The notes below the pieces were generated by a model. The model was not told where the DNA came from and did not search any database. It saw only the letters and a program-made list of their open reading frames with translations. Of a stretch of 64,000 bases of DNA, positions 35,370 through 45,800 are shown piece after piece; positions within the stretch are counted from its first letter, which is position 1; each line of letters starts with the position of its first letter. Position numbers and translations under genes: made by a program. Location: positions 1,736,001-1,800,000 of the forward strand of contig NZ_OZ245005.1 in NCBI RefSeq assembly GCF_965223525.1. Reading direction: 5' to 3'. Source of the stretch: Leptofilum sp965223525. Lineage in GTDB: Bacteria > Chloroflexota > Anaerolineae > Promineifilales > Promineifilaceae.

Positions 35370-36266
35370 TTATTTTCTTTCATGTTTTGGCAGCATAACG
35401 CGGTTTTGGTAGGCTCGGAGGGTCTGTTTTTGGTGTGCCTGGAAATGACCTTTGCACACAACGGCCGTAAAACAACTTTCCTCCGAAATATTTTGCTCCT
35501 GGGTCAGCTTTTCTATTTTTCGCGCCTGTTCCCACTGCTCGAGCCAAGTTCCCAGCGGTGAGCGTAAGGGCAGCTCAGACACCGTTTGTAGCCATTGCTT
35601 GGGCTGGAATTTGGCTGACATTGCCTGCGGCGGGCCACCAGCGTTGGGTAAAAATTGGAACACCCACTGGTTTTGCTGGCGCAAACATTGGTAAATTGGC
35701 AGACCGGAAATTGGCACCATTTGGGCAATTTCACGAGCGGTATAAATCGTACGCTCTGAAAAAACCAGTGCCGATTCGCTTACAAAATAGTTGGGGCAAA
35801 GCAAGATGTCCCGTCGCGCCGCCCATCGTACCATGCCAATGATGAACGCCCGCGCCAGCCACAAACGGCCGTTTTCCGTCACAATAAAATAATCAATATC
35901 CGCTTCCTTGGCCACATTGCTCATCGCCAAAGAGCCAGTGACGGCCACCATGCGAACAAAAGGTAGTTGGGCGATGAGAGAGCCATACCGTCGCGCTTCT
36001 CCCCACAATTTTTGCGATGTTTGCTGTCGCGTTTGGCGCAAGGCGACCACCGCTTCCCGCCCTGCCAAACAGTAAAAACCGTGAAGACAGCTTATCTGCG
36101 TTGCCAAAACGGGGCTACTTGTCAACATTTGCCGCACATCTTCTAGTGTGGCCAAAACCCCATCGAGGTAGCGGTGAATTTCTGCCGCCGTGAGTGGATA
36201 ATCGAACACGTCTACGTAGGAAAGGGTGCGCCAAATGGCTTGCTCAAGCTGGGGTTGCTTGCTCAT
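35370..36266 (-). CDS. nucleotidyltransferase-domain protein
   Basis: 298 residues. The N-terminal part is a winged-helix-like region (FDYPLTAAEIHRYL). From about residue 110, TGSLAMSNVAKEADIDYFIV matches the nucleotidyltransferase motif GSxxxN...DxD. It lies next to a ligase and flippase of the polysaccharide locus. I start at ATG 36266, overlapping the previous gene's stop as ATGA; a much longer upstream extension is a shadow frame. Confidence 0.75.
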   Translation of the reverse strand: MSKQPQLEQAIWRTLSYVDVFDYPLTAAEIHRYLDGVLATLEDVRQMLTSSPVLATQISCLHGFYCLAGREAVVALRQTRQQTSQKLWGEARRYGSLIAQLPFVRMVAVTGSLAMSNVAKEADIDYFIVTENGRLWLARAFIIGMVRWAARRDILLCPNYFVSESALVFSERTIYTAREIAQMVPISGLPIYQCLRQQNQWVFQFLPNAGGPPQAMSAKFQPKQWLQTVSELPLRSPLGTWLEQWEQARKIEKLTQEQNISEESCFTAVVCKGHFQAHQKQTLRAYQNRVMLPKHERK

Positions 36267-37591
36267 TCGCCGCCTCCCGGTTCTACAGCGTGCCACTGGG
36301 CTGCTGCCAGCCCCCACAGCACTGCCCCTTTGGGCAAAAACAAGGTTGGTTCTGGATGCACCAGGCCCATGACGATGAGTGCCAGCCAGACGGCCGTCCC
36401 TACACGATGTTTGGCTGAACGGCCGTACCGCCCCAGCGGCCACAGCCAAAACAGTAGCCACAAAATGAGACCCACCGCGCCCAGCTCTGCGCCCATCAGC
36501 AAAGGGACGTTGTGTACCGTCACTGCGGAGGGATTGATTGCCTGTGCTGCTGCCAAATATTGACCAAGACCTGTGCCCAGGAACGGCCGTTTGCCAATCA
36601 ACTGCACCGCTATTCCCAAATCCCGCTGCCGCTCCCACAAAGAGCGGCTCTCCAGCGGCGAATCCAACGCCACCAGGCGGCTTGCCATCAAATCGCCATA
36701 AACCAGCACAAACAGCAAAATGCTCGCCAGCAAAATTGCCAGCGGCACGGCAAAATGTCGCCAGGAGCGGCGCAGTGCGGGGCGACGATGGATGAGGAAT
36801 ATGACCCCACCTACGCCCAGCGCCAGCCAGGCCGAGCGGGACAAGCTCACCAGCAAGCCCGCTACGCCAACCAGCAACGCCAGCCAAAAAAAGCCGCGCA
36901 GCGCCAATGGCTCCAGCCGTGCCTGCTGCGGCCAAATCAGCAAAATTAAGGTGGTGAGCAATAGGCCAAGCTGGTTGGGATGGCTGTTAAGACCGTAAGC
37001 CCGTAGCCAATTTTGCCCATCCCGCTGAGCGACGCTGGTGCCCTCCACCAGCAAATCTAGCGTAGGTTCTCCTAGCCAAGCCGACCCAAGTTCCCGCTGC
37101 AAAATGAATTGGCAAACGGCCACCGCACCTTGCACCAGCAGAACGCCCGCCAGCACGCGCCACAGCCACTTCTGTTGCCAGGTGGGATGGTTAACCAGGA
37201 AAAGGTAGATGAGCCAGCAAAGCCCCAGCATAGCTACCAAATGCACGGTAGCGGAGTTGAGGCGGAGCAATACCAGCAGTGAAAAAGTAGCCAAAGGCAC
37301 GACAATTCCACCCTCACCCCAACCCTCTCCCTCAAGGGAGAGGGAGCCATCCCCTTTCCCTAGCAGGGGGAGGGCTAAGGTGGGGGTTTGACTGCCCAGC
37401 CACCAGCCACCAACCACTAGCAGCGGCAGCAGTGACAGCACACCAATTTGCCAGCCGTAGCCGGAAACGGCCGTTGGCAATGGCAGCGGCAACCAGCTAA
37501 ACGGCCCACCCTGGCTGCTGGCATGGCTCACCAAAAGCAGGAAGAGCATCAGGCCAAAGAGAATTTGGCTGAATTGGCGCAATCGGCTCAT
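36263..37591 (-). CDS. O-antigen ligase/polymerase-like membrane protein with embedded repeat
   Basis: About 442 residues with 10 or more hydrophobic segments. A late region with 'RPFLGTGLGQYLAAAQ' and 'TVHNVPLL' matches the Wzy_C / O-antigen ligase loop. A dispersed repeat lies in frame at 37309-37389 and adds an unusual Gly/Glu-rich loop (LSLEGEGWGEGG). ATG 37591 overlaps the stop of the upstream GT4 gene. It is predicted to polymerise or ligate a surface polysaccharide. Confidence 0.83.
   Translation of the reverse strand: MSRLRQFSQILFGLMLFLLLVSHASSQGGPFSWLPLPLPTAVSGYGWQIGVLSLLPLLVVGGWWLGSQTPTLALPLLGKGDGSLSLEGEGWGEGGIVVPLATFSLLVLLRLNSATVHLVAMLGLCWLIYLFLVNHPTWQQKWLWRVLAGVLLVQGAVAVCQFILQRELGSAWLGEPTLDLLVEGTSVAQRDGQNWLRAYGLNSHPNQLGLLLTTLILLIWPQQARLEPLALRGFFWLALLVGVAGLLVSLSRSAWLALGVGGVIFLIHRRPALRRSWRHFAVPLAILLASILLFVLVYGDLMASRLVALDSPLESRSLWERQRDLGIAVQLIGKRPFLGTGLGQYLAAAQAINPSAVTVHNVPLLMGAELGAVGLILWLLFWLWPLGRYGRSAKHRVGTAVWLALIVMGLVHPEPTLFLPKGAVLWGLAAAQWHAVEPGGGE
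37309..37389. repeat. GC-rich palindromic repeat inside a gene
   Basis: CCCTCTCCCT / AGGGAGAGGG arms plus outer CCCTCACCCC... and AGGGCTAAGGTGGGGG segments. It lies in frame within the O-antigen ligase-like gene. A related element is at 24572-24640. Confidence 0.7.
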
Positions 37592-38709
37592 GGATGGCTC
37601 CCGTTTAATGCTTGTTGGTAGACTGCGGCCGTTTCCCGTGCCGTTCGTGCCCAAGAATATTGCCTGGCTCGCGCCAACCCACATTGCTGTAAATGCTCAC
37701 GCAAATCGGCATCCTGCAAAAGCGTGGCCAACCCGTCGGCAATAGCCTCCTCATCCTGCGGATCAACCAGATAGGCCGCATCCCCACAAATCTCTGCCAT
37801 AGCAGAATTGTGGCTGGTGAGAACGGCCGTGCCGCAGGCCATCGCTTCCAGCGGCGGCAGGCCAAATCCTTCGTATAGCGAGGGAAAGGCAAAGAGCGTG
37901 GCGAGCGAAAAAATACCGGGTAAATCTTCCTGGGGCACGTAGCCCAGATTTTGCACAACCTCCTGTAAACCTAACGCTTCAATTTCGCGCTCTAGTGAGC
38001 CGTTGAGCAGCCAACCATTGGGACCAATGAGCACCAGCCGGGTGGGGCAACCACGCTGGCGTAAGCTGCCCACTGCCCGGATGAGCCGGGTAAGGTTTTT
38101 GCGTGGTTCAATGGTGCCTACAAAGAGGATGAAGTTGTCTGGCAGGTGGTAGCGGGTACGTAAATAGTTTCTTTGAGCAGGATTTTCCAATGGTCGGAAG
38201 TTGTCGGGGGCGGCTTCGTGAATAACGTGGATTTTTTCGGCGGGCAGGTTCAGGGTACGGATCAAATCCTGGCGAGCGTGGTAAGAAACGGTGATAACGG
38301 CCGTTGCTCGTCGCGCTACATGGGGTAAAAGCAAGCGTAGAGCCAGTAACCGGCTGGTTGGGTGGTACGCGCCGTGCAAAAAGAGCGAGGCATCGTGAAT
38401 GGTGATGATGGTTGGGCAGTTCACGTTAAACGGAGCCGTGTTGTTAGGGAAGTGGCACAAGTGTGGCTCCGTTTGCCGAATGATGTGGGGCAGCATCAAC
38501 TGCATCCAAACAAAGCGACTGATGAATTGGCGAGCCACAGGACGCATTTGCGCCAATTCTGCCTCCAGCGGAGCCAACGGCTGGTTGCTAAAGAGCAAAT
38601 ATTCCCACTCCGGGTGTTGCTGAACCAGATGTGTTAGCAGGCGGCCTGTGTAATGCCCTACGCCAGAGCGTTGACCCAAAAGCGGCGTGCCGTCAAACCC
38701 AATTCGCAT
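37588..38709 (-). CDS. family 4 glycosyltransferase
   Basis: 373 residues with the GT-B fold. Visible are the N-terminal Rossmann-like start with G-x-G (QRSGVGHYT), the donor-binding region 'FVGTIEPRKNLTRLI', and the C-terminal E-x7-E motif (PSLYEGFGLPPLEAMACG). It probably adds a hexose in the polysaccharide pathway. It overlaps the downstream ligase gene by 4 nt. Confidence 0.9.
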   Translation of the reverse strand: MRIGFDGTPLLGQRSGVGHYTGRLLTHLVQQHPEWEYLLFSNQPLAPLEAELAQMRPVARQFISRFVWMQLMLPHIIRQTEPHLCHFPNNTAPFNVNCPTIITIHDASLFLHGAYHPTSRLLALRLLLPHVARRATAVITVSYHARQDLIRTLNLPAEKIHVIHEAAPDNFRPLENPAQRNYLRTRYHLPDNFILFVGTIEPRKNLTRLIRAVGSLRQRGCPTRLVLIGPNGWLLNGSLEREIEALGLQEVVQNLGYVPQEDLPGIFSLATLFAFPSLYEGFGLPPLEAMACGTAVLTSHNSAMAEICGDAAYLVDPQDEEAIADGLATLLQDADLREHLQQCGLARARQYSWARTARETAAVYQQALNGSHP

Positions 38710-38729
38710 TCACTATCCTTCGCACTCGT

Positions 38730-38796
38730 GTCATACCCGCGTAGGCGGGCATCCATTTTATTCACCAGCGTGGATTCCTGCGGAGGCAGGAATGAC
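38730..38796. repeat. GTCATACC...GGAATGAC repeat element, copy 2
   Basis: Same family as 35290-35355, with one mismatch in the outer arm. It overlaps the 3' end of the O-antigen ligase-like gene at 38758, whose last residues (VIPASAGIHAGE) are encoded by it. Confidence 0.75.
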
Positions 38797-40503
38797 GTTT
38801 TGTGTGCTCGTTTGCTTAACGAAGCTGTTCGATTGCCACCAGAGGCCAACCAGTAACCAAAAAAGCAATCCGGTGCTGTTGAACAGCAAAAAGAAGTCAA
38901 CCAGGCCGTGAATCAGATAGGCCAGTAAGCTGGCTAAAATGGCTACCTGCCACGCGTCAACAGGCCGTCGGCGCAAAACGCGCCATGCTGCCTTGCCCTC
39001 CCACACCAGCCAGATGAAAAAGGGTATAGTGGCCATCAGGCCACTCCCCACCAGAAATTCCAAATACCAGTTATTGGTGTGAATGGTCTCATTCCAACTA
39101 TCGGCGTTGAGCCAACGGCCGTACACCAACCGAAAATTATCCAGACCAATGCCCAGCAACGGCCGTTCGCCAACCATTTGCAATGCCAGGGGCCACAGCG
39201 TGCTGCGGTCTGGGATGGGTAGCTGATACGCCCAGGCAGGTACGGCCGTTTCCGGTGGCACATCAGAATCTGCATTCCCCGGCAGAACCACAACCGAGGT
39301 TGTCGCAAAAACGTTGCTCTTCTCGCCAAACCAGGTAATTTGCTCCTGCACCACGTCCCAAATCAAGGTATACTCACCCGGCAGGGCTGGCGCACGAACC
39401 GGAATTTGCAGCGAGACCGTTTGACCGGGCAGCACGGGCTGTTCAAACGGCCAGCGCGGTTCGGTCAGCTGCAGTCCGCTCTCATCCTGAATCCAGCGCC
39501 CGCCCAAATTGATGGGTGGCTGCCGCTGACTAGACCAGACCAAAGCGCCATTGTTGGTAACGGTTAGGGGGACATCACGCGTGTCGTTGGCCACCAAAGT
39601 AAGCGTCTGGGGAACCTGCCACTCAGCCAGATACCAACTGCTGTCCCCCTCGCTGCCCAGCCGTAAGCGAAACGCTTCGCTAGCATAATTGTGGAAGATG
39701 AACAGCAATCCAACCAATCCAAGAAGGCCCAGCCACGGCTGCGCTAATTTAAGTCGCCAACTCAGCAATAGTAACATTGCCCCACTTACTGCGCCAATGG
39801 TTAAAAAGCTGGCGCGGCTGAGGGTAAGGAAGCTGGCCTGAAGCAGGAGAAGCAGTAAGAGGAGGTTGAGCAAGAGGACGGCCGTTTTCCTGGATCGCTG
39901 CCACCAGAGCCAACCAGCCATCAGTAGCAGAGGGACAATCGCTTCCAGATAGATGGCAGCGTGGTTGGCGTAATCCAGCGGCCCCGTTAACCGCAAATAT
40001 TCGCCCGCCACGGTAATGCCAGCCCGAAACGGCAGCAGCCAACCCAATTCCCGCCCCAGCCATACTTCAGCTATGCCAATAACGGCTACCAGCAGTCCGC
40101 TGGCAATCATGGCCCAGATGAGTTTGGTGCGCTGCGCCGCGCTGCTCACAAGCTGGGGTACGGCCAGCGCCAGCCCGATGCCACTCAGCAGCCGCAGGCT
40201 GGCTTTGAGGGCGTTGGCATTGTGTTCTGGGGCGAGAACGGCCGTTGCCACAAACATCCCCCCAGCTACCAGCAACACAATCCAGCGACGGTGAGGCAAG
40301 GGGTTTGACGGCCTGCATTGAGTAAGACGAAGCGGCCGTTGTTGCCACCATATCAACATCAACCCCGCTACCAACAGGATCAGCCCTAGCAAAAGTTCAA
40401 CATTAGTGATTGCCAAAGGGCCAATATTTACAAGAGGCTGGTCTAGCTCAAATGGCAGCGTGAGGGCAAGCAGCAGCAACAACCATTGGCTAATTTGGCG
40501 CAA
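38758..40503 (-). CDS. O-antigen ligase-like membrane protein
   Basis: About 581 residues with around 12 hydrophobic segments, including a periplasmic domain (about residues 300-440) with Ig-like character. The late 'ERPLLGIGLDNFRLVYGRW' and 'HTNNWYLEFLV' match the Wzy_C ligase loop. I propose a TTG start at 40503, overlapping the DUF1684 stop by 14 nt; a longer ATG frame reaches 40752 but would run through the DUF1684 gene. The C-terminal residues are encoded by a dispersed repeat. Confidence 0.75.
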   Translation of the reverse strand: MRQISQWLLLLLALTLPFELDQPLVNIGPLAITNVELLLGLILLVAGLMLIWWQQRPLRLTQCRPSNPLPHRRWIVLLVAGGMFVATAVLAPEHNANALKASLRLLSGIGLALAVPQLVSSAAQRTKLIWAMIASGLLVAVIGIAEVWLGRELGWLLPFRAGITVAGEYLRLTGPLDYANHAAIYLEAIVPLLLMAGWLWWQRSRKTAVLLLNLLLLLLLLQASFLTLSRASFLTIGAVSGAMLLLLSWRLKLAQPWLGLLGLVGLLFIFHNYASEAFRLRLGSEGDSSWYLAEWQVPQTLTLVANDTRDVPLTVTNNGALVWSSQRQPPINLGGRWIQDESGLQLTEPRWPFEQPVLPGQTVSLQIPVRAPALPGEYTLIWDVVQEQITWFGEKSNVFATTSVVVLPGNADSDVPPETAVPAWAYQLPIPDRSTLWPLALQMVGERPLLGIGLDNFRLVYGRWLNADSWNETIHTNNWYLEFLVGSGLMATIPFFIWLVWEGKAAWRVLRRRPVDAWQVAILASLLAYLIHGLVDFFLLFNSTGLLFWLLVGLWWQSNSFVKQTSTQNVIPASAGIHAGE

Positions 40504-41035
40504 GGTTATTGTTGAAATCCTTCTCCCCGGCACGGATTGGGACGGATAACCAATTCTCGCGTGGAGGTAGGGGACAGCTGTAAGAAGGGGAATAAGCGCA
40601 GTAGGGATTGTAAGCAAAATTGAAGTTGACTTTAATACGGCCGTCAGCCAAAGCCACCAAGCCCGGCCGATGATTATCCAAATATCGCCCCGCGCCATAC
40701 GTCTCACTGCCGCTGGTGGCATCACGGAAGGGCAAGAAAAACTCCTGGCCATGGATGTCGCTGTAAACAGTAAGGCTGGCTGGCTCTCTGTCTACTTCGA
40801 AAGTGATACGGCCGTAGCGACGGTACGGCCGTACATCCCCCGTGCTGGTTTCCATTTCAACCATTGGTTCCGTGGCGGCAAATCGCTCAACTGGAATAAT
40901 GAAAACGAGCAATTCATTTGGCTCAAAATAAGCCAAACCGTCAAAACTTGCCCGCTGTGTGGCATCCAGTGGCGACTGAGGATGAAAACCCATAAATTGG
41001 TCAATCTCATTACGAAAGTGAATTAATTCGTTCAT
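40490..41035 (-). CDS. DUF1684 family protein
   Basis: 181 residues with a diagnostic C-terminal stretch: NPYCAYSPSYSCPLPP, then ENWLSVPI and AGEK. Its members are small beta-rich proteins of unknown function, common in many bacteria. ATG 41035. It is the 5' gene of the minus-strand block and is not obviously polysaccharide-related. Confidence 0.85.
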   Translation of the reverse strand: MNELIHFRNEIDQFMGFHPQSPLDATQRASFDGLAYFEPNELLVFIIPVERFAATEPMVEMETSTGDVRPYRRYGRITFEVDREPASLTVYSDIHGQEFFLPFRDATSGSETYGAGRYLDNHRPGLVALADGRIKVNFNFAYNPYCAYSPSYSCPLPPRENWLSVPIRAGEKDFNNNLAPN

Positions 41036-41050
41036 CTACTGTTCCATTTC

Positions 41051-41731
41051 TTAATTGTTTAAAATCTGGGCAATTGTAGCAGACATTGCTTCGTAAGAAG
41101 GGAACACTTGCTCACCGTTAATCAGGAAGGTAGGGGTGCTGCGTGCGCCGTCGGCCCTGGCCAGCCGGATTGCCTGGGTGACAAAATTCCGATATTTGCC
41201 AGAATCTAAACAGTTGTCGAAAGCGTCTCTATCCAGGTTAACGGCCGTTGCAATCTCTTTCACCCGCTGACTGCCCAAATTGGGATAATCTTCCAGGTTT
41301 TCGTAAATGTAGTCGTGGAATGGCCAAAACGCATCTTGCTCGGCGGCACACTGCGCCGCTTCTGCCCCGGTTGGGGATGTGGCCGTTATCACCGGAAAAT
41401 GCCGGTATTCAAAGCTGATCTGGTCACCAAATTCAGCTTGGAGCTGTTCTTTGATGCCTAAATTATGCCATCGCTTACAGGCAGAACAGGCTAAATCTCC
41501 ATATTCAACCACACGGACAGGTGCGGATGCTGGCCCGTCTAGGTTTGGGGAAATTTGAGCGGCCAGTTCTTCCGCCGGAACCACGCCAGCATTGCGCCAC
41601 CAGGCAATTCCGGCAAAAATTAGCAGCAGCACAATGACGATGCCCCCATACCGAATCTTTTGTAATCGAGCAGCTTTGGCTTTGGCAGCTTGGCGCTGTT
41701 GCTTGCGTGTGGATGACGTTTTTGCGGACAT
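41051..41731 (-). CDS. DsbA-like thiol oxidoreductase, membrane-anchored
   Basis: 226 residues. A Lys/Arg/Ala-rich cytoplasmic start is followed by one transmembrane helix (about residues 29-45). The outer DsbA/thioredoxin-fold domain has CSAC at 82-85 (YGDLACSACKRW) and the cis-Pro region STPTFLING. The start is ATG 41731 with GGAGGT; an apparent upstream extension runs through the tRNA gene and is not coding. It would introduce or shuffle disulfides in secreted proteins, probably re-oxidised by VKOR (54291-54971). Confidence 0.88.
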   Translation of the reverse strand: MSAKTSSTRKQQRQAAKAKAARLQKIRYGGIVIVLLLIFAGIAWWRNAGVVPAEELAAQISPNLDGPASAPVRVVEYGDLACSACKRWHNLGIKEQLQAEFGDQISFEYRHFPVITATSPTGAEAAQCAAEQDAFWPFHDYIYENLEDYPNLGSQRVKEIATAVNLDRDAFDNCLDSGKYRNFVTQAIRLARADGARSTPTFLINGEQVFPSYEAMSATIAQILNN

Positions 41732-41828
41732 GAAACCTCCAACTTGAAAAATTTGGAGGGATGGTAACACGGCCGTTTCCACCCAACTGTAAGCAAACAC
41801 CCAAAAGGTGGAGACAAACACCCAAAAG

Positions 41829-41858
41829 AAAAAGGACACCCTTTCAGATGTCCTTTTT
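41829..41858 (-). terminator. rho-independent terminator after tRNA-Ser
   Basis: A perfect 10-bp stem AAAAAGGACA / TGTCCTTTTT with a 10-nt loop. On the minus strand it follows the tRNA and ends in a T-run, so it should end tRNA-Ser transcription. Confidence 0.75.
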
Positions 41859-41867
41859 AGATTTAGG

Positions 41868-41954
41868 CGGAGAGGGTGGGATTCGAACCCACGGTGACCG
41901 CAAGGCCACAGTGCTTTTCGAGAGCACCCCAATCGTCCACTCTGGCACCTCTCC
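41868..41954 (-). tRNA. tRNA-Ser (CGA)
   Basis: 87 nt with acceptor GGAGAGG / CCTCTCC, a class II variable arm, the T-loop GTTCGAATCCC and anticodon loop CTCGAAA, giving anticodon CGA (reads UCG). The 3' CCA is not encoded. A terminator follows. Confidence 0.95.
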
Positions 41955-42011
41955 GTTTTCAGTTATTGGTATTCAGTTACTAGCTTGCGGTTTACCGATG
42001 ACGGATAATCA

Positions 42012-42506
42012 TTATCGATTACGTAGTTTTTGAAAGAACTGCTGCAGTAATTCTGCTGCTTCATCTGCCAAAACGCCGCTAGTGATGTTCACGCGGTGGT
42101 TAAACTCAGTTTCATCCAGTACGTTGACAATGGAGCCGTGTGCGCCAAAGCGGGTATCTTTGGCTCCGTAAACAAGCCGGGGCAGCCGAGCCTGGATCAT
42201 GGCGCCGGCACACATGGGGCAGGGCTCCAATGTACAGTAGAGCGTTACGTCCAGCAGCCGCCAATTTTGCACGGTGACGGCCGTTTCCTTTAAAGCAATC
42301 ATCTCCGCGTGGGCAGTCGGGTCTTGGTCGCTTTCTTTGCGATTAAAACCCTGGCCAACGATACGGCCGTCTAACACCGCCACCGCACCCACAGGCACCT
42401 CGCCCAACGCCGCGGCCTCCGCTGCCAACGCTAGTGCCACCCGCATCCACCGTTCGTCTTCAGCAGCTTGCGTCTCGCCTGGATTGATAATGTGCAAATC
42501 GTTCAC
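42012..42506 (-). CDS. tadA: tRNA adenosine(34) deaminase
   Basis: 164 residues. The zinc/catalytic motifs are HAEMIALK (HxE) and PCPMCAGAM (PCxxC), typical of cytidine/adenosine deaminases acting on tRNA wobble A34 to I. The length fits TadA (about 150-170). The start is GTG 42506 with a weak ribosome site; an in-frame ATG (MRVALALAA) is an alternative. It is next to tRNA-Ser but divergent regulation is not evident. Confidence 0.92.
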   Translation of the reverse strand: MNDLHIINPGETQAAEDERWMRVALALAAEAAALGEVPVGAVAVLDGRIVGQGFNRKESDQDPTAHAEMIALKETAVTVQNWRLLDVTLYCTLEPCPMCAGAMIQARLPRLVYGAKDTRFGAHGSIVNVLDETEFNHRVNITSGVLADEAAELLQQFFQKLRNR

Positions 42507-42839
42507 AGCGTCAGAATTATAACAAACTCATTTCAGCCAAGCGAATGAGGCGTTCAGAAAGCGAATTACGAATTGCACAAATCAACGAATGGGACGAACT
42601 GTTTAACAGAGATTTGTGGGATTCGTTCATTCGTTGTATTCGTGATTATTCTTTGTTCCAGTTAACTGCGTAGCTCAATCAATGTGTAAAAGAATAGTTT
42701 TTGTGCCGTACTGAATCAAGGCTGTGTTATTATTATGATTCGAGCAAACTGTAAAAAATTGTGGCAAAATGGAACAACTTGCACCCCCTTGTCGTTGTGA
42801 CAGAATGCCATTTTTATTGATTGGAGAGATAAACACGCT
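42507..42839. other. intergenic gap, no gene seen
   Basis: The 333-nt gap between tadA and the macroglobulin gene holds CGAAT/GAATG-type degenerate repeat words (42543-42650) and a GGAGAG 12 nt before the ATG at 42840. I see no supported gene. Confidence 0.6.
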
Positions 42840-45800
42840 ATGCGTAAAAACCGACTACTTTCTATTTTTGTGATTGTGTTGCTGATTGTGGTGGCTTGCC
42901 GCGAGGAGGAGCCGCTGCCCACGGCCGTTCCCACCGTCACCATCCCCACACCCATCCCTACGTCTACGCCCATTGCCACCGACTCCGGGACGGAAACGGC
43001 CGTCGCCCCCCCAGCCCCCATCCAAATTGATTCCGCTGACATAGATTGGCCCCCCCAGGTTATCTACAGCAGTCCCGCGCCGGGTGAAGAAGTGCTGCTC
43101 AATGGAGCCATCACCATTCGCTTTGACCAGCCGATGAACCAGCAAGCAGTTGAAGCCGCTTTTAGCGTGACGCCCACGGATGGCAGCCAGAAAGTAAGCG
43201 GTAACTTCTCTTGGCCCCGCTCAGACACCATGGTGTTTACGCCGCAGGCTGATTATCAACGCCGCCAAATGTATCGTGTAGAGATTGGCGAAACAGCCGC
43301 TTCTGCCAATGGCCTCACCCTCGAAGTGCCGCTAGAACTGACGCTGCAAACGGTGGGCGCACTGGCCGTGAGCCAAATCATCCCTGCCGACGGCAGCGCA
43401 GATGTGCAGACAGATGGCGCGATTACCGTCTTGTTCAACCGCCCCGTTGTGCCGCTGGTAGGCAGTGGCCAGCAGGCCGCTCTGCCCCAGCCGCTCCAAA
43501 TTGAACCCGCCATCAGCGGGCAGGGAGAGTGGGTTTCCACCAGCATTTACCGCTTTGTGCCAGATGAACCGCTGGCTGGTGCAACAACATATCGCATAGC
43601 CATTGATGAATCTTTAACCGACGTGGTTGGCGTGAGCCTGGCCAGCTCGTTTGCCAGCCAGTTCACTACCCTCAGCCCCGACATTGTGAGCATCCAGCCA
43701 GACAGCACCGCCAATCTGATGCCAACAGCCCCCATCACCGTCACCTTCAATATGCCGATGGATCGTGCCGCGACGGAAGCGGCCGTTTCCCTCACCGGTT
43801 TTGATGCGCCAGCCGCAGAGATTGCCTACGAATGGCTGGAGGATGACCGCGTGTTGCAGATTACGCCGCAGCAAATTTTGGCTCTGGACACAACCTATCA
43901 GCTACAAGTTAACAACGCTGCCCGTGCTGCCAATGGCACAGCCACTTTGCCCGACGGCGAAACCGTAATCTACCAGACCGTGCCGCTGCCCGGCATCGTG
44001 CGAACCGTGCCGGCCGCCGGTGGCCTGGCCGACCGGTTCCAGCGAGGCGTCACCATCCAGTTTGCCTCGCCGATGGATTGGGAAACGGTGGAGGGCAATA
44101 TCCGCATAGACCCAGAGCCAACCAATGTGCGAACCTTCATCAATCAGTTCAGCAATGAGATTTCGCTTGACTTTAATTTGGAACTGAACACAACCTACAC
44201 CATCATCGTGCCGGGGTTTGTGGCAGACCCGTATGGCAACACGTTGGGTGAACCGGTCACCTTCCGCTTTACCACACCGGGGCGGGTGCCAATTGCCTCG
44301 CTGGGTCTGCCGCCGCGCTTGAGCCAGTTCAGCACCAGCTTTGCCACGACTGTGGACGTGATTCATGTCAACGTGTCGCGGCTGGATGTGGCGCTTTACG
44401 ATGTGGGATTGCCGCTTAATTTGCTCAATCGGCCGTTTGATGTCACAGATTATCGCCCTGCGGCCGTACCAATTAGCAGTTGGTCGTTACCCCAAACAAG
44501 CGAGCGGGATGCTGTGAACACGGTCACCATTCCCCTGGCTGGGGAAGGGGGCGGCACGCTGACGCCTGGCGTCTATTTCCTAACGGTGGATGCCCCTGAA
44601 ACGGGCAGCGACGTGCAGTTTTGGCAAAACCAGCGCAATTTACTGGTGGTGGCAGATACTAATATCGTGGTGAAAGAGATGTTTGGCGCGGTACACGTTT
44701 GGGTTACTGAACTGCGTACCGGATTGCCTGCCGCCAACCAATCTCTGACGCTGTACAGTGAGCAAGGGGTAGCATTGGGCACGGCCGTTTCCGACTCAAA
44801 CGGTTTTGCCGAATTTAGCTACAGCCCCACCAATGATTTCCTGGAAGGGGTCACGGTGGTGAGTGGCCAGCCCGGGCAGGAAGGCTTTGGCATTGGCAGC
44901 AGTATTTGGGATGAGGGCATTCGCCCCTGGGAATTGGATGTTCCCGCCACGTCTGGCGAAGAGGTGGAAACCATTGCCTACATTTACACAGACCGCCCCA
45001 TCTACCGGCCAGGCGACACAGTTCAGTTCAAGGGCATCGTGCGGAACAGTAATTACGGCCGTTACCTGCCCACCGAACTCACGACCCTGGATTTACGCTT
45101 TGCCGATTTCTATCGCGGTGGCGAAACGGCCGAACAGCCGATCGTGGTCAATATTGGCCCCGACGGTAGCTTTAGTGGCGACTATCAGCTACCAGAAGAC
45201 GCGGCGCTGGGCACTTACCAGCTGTTTGCCCAAAATCCCCAGGTAGAAGCATTTCGCCTGTTCACCGTCGCTGAATATCGCGCCCCTGAGTTTCAGGTGG
45301 CGCTCACCCCAGCGCAGCCGGAGCAGCTACGGGGCGAAAGCGTAACGATTGATCTGGAAGCGAGCTACTTTTTTGGCGGCCCCGCCACCGATTTACCGGT
45401 GGAGTGGTCAGTTTATGAACGTGCCTATCAACCTGAATACACTGGAGGCCCTTATTTTAGTTTTGGGGACGGGGGCGGCTTTTTCTACCAAGACCCCGGC
45501 TTGTTTGGCGGGTTTGGTGGCCCTGGTGGGTTTGGCAATTTTGTGTTGAAAAGCAACGGCCGTACCGATGAAAACGGCCGTCTCCAACTCACCTTGCCGG
45601 CCAATTTGTTGCAAGATGCCGAATCTGGCAGCCGCATCATCACCGTAGAAGCCACCATCTTCGACATCTCTGAATTCCCAGTTACCAGCCGCACAGTTGT
45701 GACGCTCCACGCGGGCGAAGTTTATGTGGGCATTCAGCCAGAAGCGTTCATTGGCCGTGCCGGAAGCGAATCGGCCGTGAATTTGCAGACGATTGGTTGG

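Noticed and set aside
36267..36935. Long N-terminal extension of the nucleotidyltransferase gene
   Set aside because: It is a shadow frame within the O-antigen ligase-like gene.
41732..41932. Upstream extension of the DsbA-like gene
   Set aside because: It runs through the terminator and tRNA-Ser, and the GGAGGT before ATG 41731 is a better start.
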